From: Pararge aegeria
Lineage: Eukaryota > Arthropoda > Insecta > Lepidoptera > Nymphalidae
NCBI RefSeq assembly: GCF_905163445.1
Contig: NC_053181.1
Span: 1,116,001-1,180,000 of the forward strand
Reading direction: 5' to 3'
Length of the DNA: 64,000 bases
Under the pieces are notes generated by a model. The model had not been told where the DNA came from. It ran no database searches and saw only the letters and a program-made list of their open reading frames with translations. A program made the position numbers and the translations under genes. Shown here piece after piece: positions 63,591-64,000 of this stretch (position 1 is the first letter of the stretch; each line of letters begins with the position of its first letter).

Positions 63591-63804
63591 AGAAGTGTTT
63601 CAGTAAACTCGGGTGAAACCACGGGTAACAGCTAGTTAAACCTAAAACTAGCTATTCCAAGAATCGATCACCATTATGCTGTGGTAACGTGTGTATAGTA
63701 GGATGTCGCAGCTGTGCAAGCAGTGTTGGTACGTTGCTCCAAATATTGCTCAACTCACACCGATGTGTTAAACTAACGGGTTCTTTGTCGCGTAGAATTC
63801 TAGA

Positions 63805-63965
63805 AGCAAAATCAAATTCAAATTCAAAAATGTTCTATTCATGTAGACCTTATCACAGGCACTTATGAAGCGTTCATACATTTAGCATGTTAGCTAGGAG
63901 AGTTCCAAACGAGCCCTGGTCAGCCAGGTGTTTTGTTATCACCATCTCACAGTCGAGTTAATGTA
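63805..63965 (-). repeat. LINE E 3' end
   Basis: 'aatcaaattcaaattcaaaa' and 'tatcacaggcacttatgaag'. Confidence 0.75.
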
Positions 63966-64000
63966 TAGCTATGAAGTAAGAGCAATTAATTTATATTTGG

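Overview
The window is eukaryotic nuclear DNA. AT-rich sequence, GT-AG introns and the families of tRNA-derived SINEs, LINE 3' ends and hAT-type MITEs point to a butterfly or moth (ditrysian Lepidoptera); the species cannot be fixed from sequence alone. There are no bacterial-style operons, CRISPR arrays, rRNA genes or intact tRNA genes. The only protein-coding gene I can support is a multi-exon gene on the + strand, with coding exons from 30496 to 44699. Twelve exons join with every splice phase compatible and give about 924 codons (946 with an alternative acceptor at exon 9). The product starts Met-Gly-Gln-Ala-Gly-Ser, a good N-myristoylation signal. It is mostly low-complexity, charged and Ser/Pro-rich, with short islands that look conserved. 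I do not recognise a named family, so no symbol is given. Layout: 1-30470 is intergenic or upstream intron packed with repeats. It holds an RTE-like reverse-transcriptase fragment (862-1158), a head-to-head SINE pair (3436-3845), a foldback element with a 12-bp target duplication (12909-13127), a CR1/Jockey-like LINE fragment on the - strand (20757-21240), a hAT MITE (29240-29383), and several GC-rich, possibly exonic or regulatory islands (about 4000, 5800, 14820, 19800, 21600). 30471-44759 is the gene; its introns carry nested SINEs, LINE ends and an R1/I-like LINE tail lying just upstream of exon 11. 44760-64000 has no recognisable coding exons. It holds a candidate promoter and noncoding first exon (about 51840-52013), two adjacent perfect hairpins with the same GAGG loop (47791-47910), tRNA-like SINE heads, and two linked SINE+MITE composites in inverted orientation (about 55130-56600). 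The most unusual signals are the series of perfect short-loop hairpins, the SINE/MITE composites, and the TGA in the last coding exon followed by open frame up to a strong splice donor. No complete mobile element with an intact reverse transcriptase or transposase was seen.
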